NCBI RefSeq assembly: GCF_009380215.1 | Contig: NZ_WHUG01000012.1 | Location: 62,001 to 126,000 of the forward strand | DNA from: Rugamonas aquatica | GTDB lineage: Bacteria > Pseudomonadota > Gammaproteobacteria > Burkholderiales > Burkholderiaceae_D | Direction: 5' to 3' | Length of the DNA: 64,000 nucleotides | Part shown: piece by piece, positions 61,381 to 64,000 of the stretch | Layout: every line of letters begins with the position of its first letter | Position numbering within the stretch: position 1 is the stretch's first letter | Translations under genes and position numbers: made by a program | The notes under the pieces: model-generated | Database searches by the model: none | Told to the model about the DNA's origin: nothing | What the model saw: the letters and a program-made list of their open reading frames with translations, nothing else

Positions 61381-62431
61381 GTGGATTCTTCCTCAGATTA
61401 AGGGTCAGCGTGCGCACCGTATCGCCAGGATGGCAGTGCAGGAGTTGTTGTTCGGCTTCCGGCAGCGCGATGGCGCCATTGACCGGCACCGATTGCGACA
61501 GGATCATGCGGAAATCCTTGAGCGTAGTGTTCGACACCAGCATCGGTTCGGCGACGGCCGTCTCCGGCGCGCAGGCCGAATCCCAGTCGGTCGCCAGGCC
61601 GATTTCAGCCAGCGTGCTCTCGCGCATGGCGCGCAGTTCCGACACGCGCGCCTGCAGCACCGGGCCGGCGTCAAAGATGTCGACATAGCCTTCGAAGTAC
61701 AGACCTTCCTGTTCCAGCAGGCGGCGCGCCGGCGCGGTCGAGGTATGGACCTTGCCGATCACTTCCTGCGCGTCTTCCGGCAGGTAGGCCACGTACAGCG
61801 GCTGGCGCGGCATCAGTTCGGCGATGAAGGACTTCTTGCCGACGGCGGTGAGGTCGTCGACATGGTCGAAGTCCATCTTGAAGAAGTGGCGGCCCAGGCC
61901 TTCGTAGAACGGCGAGCGGCCGCCCTCTTCCTGGTAGCCGCGCATCTCGGCGATCAGCTTTTCGGTGAACAGATGCGGAAACTGGGCGATGAACAGGAAG
62001 CGGCTCTTCGACAGCAGCTTGCCGTTGTTGCCGCTGCGGTAGTCCGGCGCCAGGAACAGCGAGCACAGTTCGGTGCTGCCGGTCAGGTCGTTCGACAGGT
62101 AGAGCGTGTCCATGCGGGTGAACACGTCCAGCTCGCGGCTGGAGTGCACCAGCGTGCCGATGCGGTAGTTGTAGAACGGTTCGGTCAAACCCACCGAGCC
62201 CTTGATCGCGCACACGCCGGCGATGCGGCCGTTGCTGGTGTCCTCCATGACGAACATGTAGTCGCGCTTTTCGGGCGGGATGGTTTCGGCGAACGAGGCC
62301 ACGGCGATGGCCAGGCGGTCGCCCATCATCTTCATGTCCGGCTTGAGGGTGGTCATGCCGCTGCCGACCTGCGTGGCCATCACGTACAGGGCGTCGAGGT
62401 CGTTGGCTGTGATTGCGCGTACTACTAGCAT
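61373..62431 (-). CDS. aruG: Arginine N-succinyltransferase, beta-type subunit
   Basis: A 352-residue AstA-family protein that transfers succinyl from succinyl-CoA to arginine. It starts MLVVRAITANDLDALYVMAT and has ELCSLFLAPDYRSGNNGKLLSKSRFLF and FYEGLGRHFFKMDF, family landmarks. Two paralogous subunits occur in tandem, as in the pseudomonad aruFG genes; by position this second one corresponds to aruG. The ATG at 62431 is preferred because the upstream extension falls within aruF. It overlaps astD. Confidence 0.9.
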   Translation of the reverse strand: MLVVRAITANDLDALYVMATQVGSGMTTLKPDMKMMGDRLAIAVASFAETIPPEKRDYMFVMEDTSNGRIAGVCAIKGSVGLTEPFYNYRIGTLVHSSRELDVFTRMDTLYLSNDLTGSTELCSLFLAPDYRSGNNGKLLSKSRFLFIAQFPHLFTEKLIAEMRGYQEEGGRSPFYEGLGRHFFKMDFDHVDDLTAVGKKSFIAELMPRQPLYVAYLPEDAQEVIGKVHTSTAPARRLLEQEGLYFEGYVDIFDAGPVLQARVSELRAMRESTLAEIGLATDWDSACAPETAVAEPMLVSNTTLKDFRMILSQSVPVNGAIALPEAEQQLLHCHPGDTVRTLTLNLRKNPHV

Positions 62432-62444
62432 AGGTGGTCCACTC

Positions 62445-63482
62445 TTAGATTCTGACGCAGATGACGGTATCGCCTTCGGCGATCTGAAGCGCTTCCTGCA
62501 CATCGGCCGGCAGCGCCACGTTGACTTGCGATTCCAGCGCCGCGCAATGCGTAATCACGGAGCGGAAGTTGTGTTCGGAGCCCGACGACACGGCGTAGCG
62601 CAGCTGCGGCTCGCGGCCGCGGTCCGGCGATTCGCCGGCCGTGGTCACGCGGCGCTGCAGCGCGCCGGTGAAGGTGCGCAGCGTGTTCTTGTGCGCCTGC
62701 AGAATCGGGCCGCCGTCGAAGATGTCGATGTAGTCGTCGGCTTCGAAGCCTTCGGCCGTCAGCAGGTTGAACGCCAGCTCGCCCGATGGATGGATCTGGC
62801 CCATGGCCGCTTGCGCGTCGCCCGGCAGCAGCGGCACGTAGACCGGATAGTGCGGCATCAGCTCGACGATCAGCGTGCGGTTGCGGGCGCCGCCGATGAC
62901 GCGCTCGGCATCGAGGAAGTCCATCTTGAAGAACTTGCGGCCCAGCGCATCCCAGAACGGCGAACCGCCGTCAGCGTCGGTGACGCCGGCCAGCGGCACG
63001 AAGAAGCGGTCGGCGAAGCGGTGCGGCGCCAGCACGGCGAACATCAGGCGCGCACGCGACAGCAGCGCCGCTTCCGGCGTGCCGTGTTCGCGCTCGCCGA
63101 CGTAAAAGCTCGACAGTTGGGAGTAGCCGGTCAGCTCGGAGCACAGCGTCAGCGCGTGCACGCTGTGGCTGATGTTCAGGTCGCGCGATACCTGCTGGAT
63201 CACGTCGTTGCGGAAGGAGAAATAGGTGCCGTTGGAGCCGGCGGCGGCGAACATGGCGGCGGTGCCGACGATGGTTTTATCGGCCGGCGACTCAAGCACC
63301 AGCAGGTAGGATTCTTCGCTCGGGATGTCGACGTGCGCGGCAAACGAGGCGATCGAACGCTCGATCATGTCGACGATCTTTTCGCGCGTTTTCGGCAAGG
63401 TGTGCACACCCGGCATGGTCACTGCGGCCAGCGCTTCGAGGGCAGCAATATCCGCAAGTTCTACCGGACGGACTACATACAT
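62445..63482 (-). CDS. aruF: Arginine N-succinyltransferase, alpha-type subunit
   Basis: A 345-residue AstA-family paralogue of the next gene, starting MYVVRPVELADIAALEALAA with a strong AAGGAG site. It has TLCSELTGYSQLSSFYVGEREH, FWDALGRKFFKMDF and IDIFDGGPILQAHK. In Pseudomonas the alpha and beta subunits together form the arginine and ornithine succinyltransferase. It lies 13 bases before aruG. A REP-like hairpin pair separates it from astC. Confidence 0.9.
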   Translation of the reverse strand: MYVVRPVELADIAALEALAAVTMPGVHTLPKTREKIVDMIERSIASFAAHVDIPSEESYLLVLESPADKTIVGTAAMFAAAGSNGTYFSFRNDVIQQVSRDLNISHSVHALTLCSELTGYSQLSSFYVGEREHGTPEAALLSRARLMFAVLAPHRFADRFFVPLAGVTDADGGSPFWDALGRKFFKMDFLDAERVIGGARNRTLIVELMPHYPVYVPLLPGDAQAAMGQIHPSGELAFNLLTAEGFEADDYIDIFDGGPILQAHKNTLRTFTGALQRRVTTAGESPDRGREPQLRYAVSSGSEHNFRSVITHCAALESQVNVALPADVQEALQIAEGDTVICVRI

Positions 63483-63540
63483 GGGAACTCCTTGGTGCTT
63501 TAAATGCATGCAAGCCCGTAGCGGACGCCCGGGCCGTTAA

Positions 63541-63620
63541 CGTCGTTCCCGCGGAGGCGGGAACCCATGGAACGCCGGCCCGGAGGCTCAGCATGGATTC
63601 CCGCCTGCGCGGGAATGACT
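63541..63620. repeat. REP-like pair of inverted hairpins between astC and aruF
   Basis: GTTCCCGC/GCGGGAAC (63545-63552 with 63557-63564, loop GGAG) and ATTCCCGC/GCGGGAAT (63597-63604 with 63609-63616, loop CTGC) are two perfect 8-bp stems. Flanking CCATG/CATGG-type sequence is arranged so that the two units mirror each other about 50 bases apart. This is the layout of a bacterial interspersed REP dimer. Such elements are common in related genomes between genes and may act as mRNA processing or stability signals. Confidence 0.7.
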
Positions 63621-63627
63621 TCGGTAA

Positions 63628-64000
63628 TTACGCCGCGTTGATCATGCCATCCAGCGACAGGCGCAGGATGCGGTCGACCTCGGCGATCTGCGCGTCGGTC
63701 ACGATCAGCGCAGGCGCCAGGCGCACCACGTCCATGCCGGCGATCAGCACCATCAGGCCGTTGGCTTCAGCGGCGCGCTGGATATCTTTCGAACGGCCTT
63801 TCCAGCCATCGGTGACGACCAGGCCCAGCAGCAGACCGGCGCCGCGCACCAGCGTGAACACCTGCGAGTAATCGGCCACCAGTTTTTCCATCGTCGAACG
63901 CAGCTTGGCGCTGGCTTCTTTCACGCGGGCCAGGAAGGCTGGCTGGTTGATCGTGTCCAGCACGGTCAGCGCCACAGTCGCGGCCAGCGGGTTGCCGCCG
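63628..64000 (-). CDS. astC: Succinylornithine/acetylornithine transaminase, C-terminal part (cut by window edge)
   Basis: The last 124 codons of a class III aminotransferase run off the right edge. GGNPLAATVALTVLD at the visible N-terminal end is the conserved segment after the PLP site; VRGAGLLLGLVV and LIAGMDVVRLAPALIVT are typical C-terminal motifs of ArgD/AstC. Its place at the head of aruFG-astDB makes it the AST-pathway transaminase that converts succinylornithine to the semialdehyde, possibly also serving as ArgD. Confidence 0.9.
   Translation of the reverse strand, partial: GGNPLAATVALTVLDTINQPAFLARVKEASAKLRSTMEKLVADYSQVFTLVRGAGLLLGLVVTDGWKGRSKDIQRAAEANGLMVLIAGMDVVRLAPALIVTDAQIAEVDRILRLSLDGMINAA

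Noticed and set aside
53227..61401. Two antisense open frames of about 1319 and 1386 codons opposite gdhB, astB and astD
   Set aside because: Same shadow effect: His/Arg/Gln-rich translation with no motifs, lying entirely opposite clear enzymes. Length alone is not evidence in this base composition.
1..64000. CRISPR arrays, tRNA/rRNA genes, prophage or transposase genes
   Set aside because: I looked for spaced direct repeats, cloverleaf-like conserved segments and DDE or integrase motifs and saw none. The only repeats are the 17-bp pair, the sux operators and the REP-like dimer.

Overview
The window reads as a chromosomal segment of a high-GC betaproteobacterium, most likely Oxalobacteraceae (Massilia/Duganella/Janthinobacterium group). 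This rests on protein character, on the pdxA-surA-lptD // amgK-murU arrangement, and on the coexistence of ubiquinone, feo, ast and TonB systems; it is not based on a database search. Nearly all of the window is ordinary, densely packed coding sequence. I see no rRNA, tRNA, CRISPR array, prophage or insertion sequence.

Layout: (1) 1-8809, envelope block: pdxA (cut by the left edge), surA and lptD leftward; amgK, murU, pepP and ubiH rightward as an overlapping operon. (2) 8813-11611: an SDR oxidoreductase, then a compositionally distinct pair (secreted Sel1-repeat protein and small secreted protein). (3) 11678-18539: three-subunit transhydrogenase pntAA-AB-B, nudJ-mnmA, a receiver protein lacking its phospho-acceptor Asp, a 5'-3' exonuclease and a GST. 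(4) 18656-21377: an FMN/Fe-S glutamate-synthase-like protein, a GNAT, and a brnT-brnA toxin-antitoxin module flanked by a 17-bp direct repeat and a relic of the upstream gene's 3' end. (5) 21362-26943, iron block: feoA-feoB-Cys-rich small protein, then Fur-box-linked bfd and tonB, a 2-oxoglutarate dioxygenase and bacterioferritin.

(6) 26945-34607, sucrose locus on the minus strand: LacI-type regulator, TonB-dependent receptor, amylosucrase, fructokinase and sugar permease. Two near-identical 16-bp palindromic operators bracket a candidate promoter ahead of the receptor gene. The inferred route is outer-membrane uptake, permease, amylosucrase (alpha-glucan plus fructose), then fructokinase. 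It resembles the Xanthomonas sux locus with a fructokinase integrated. (7) 34611-50803: GST, purB, cytochrome b561 with two YceI proteins, an S46 dipeptidyl peptidase, an FMN reductase, an M14 carboxypeptidase-like protein, a FUSC transporter, an EamA exporter, a diguanylate cyclase with a proline-rich periplasmic insert, two very small proteins and an amino-acid permease.

(8) 51036-64000: a tiny membrane peptide, a DUF1993 protein, an orphan AbrB-type protein, an EF-hand protein, and then the arginine succinyltransferase (AST) operon, astC-aruF-aruG-astD-astB-gdhB-astE. The 1570-residue NAD-glutamate dehydrogenase lies inside this operon, so arginine is carried to glutamate and on to 2-oxoglutarate by one gene cluster. 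A REP-like double hairpin sits between astC and aruF.

The best leads for novelty are the sux operator architecture with fructokinase, the gdh insertion in the ast operon, the brnTA scar with direct repeats, the lipobox-bearing SurA, the Asp-less receiver and several conserved-looking small proteins. None of these alone proves a new system.
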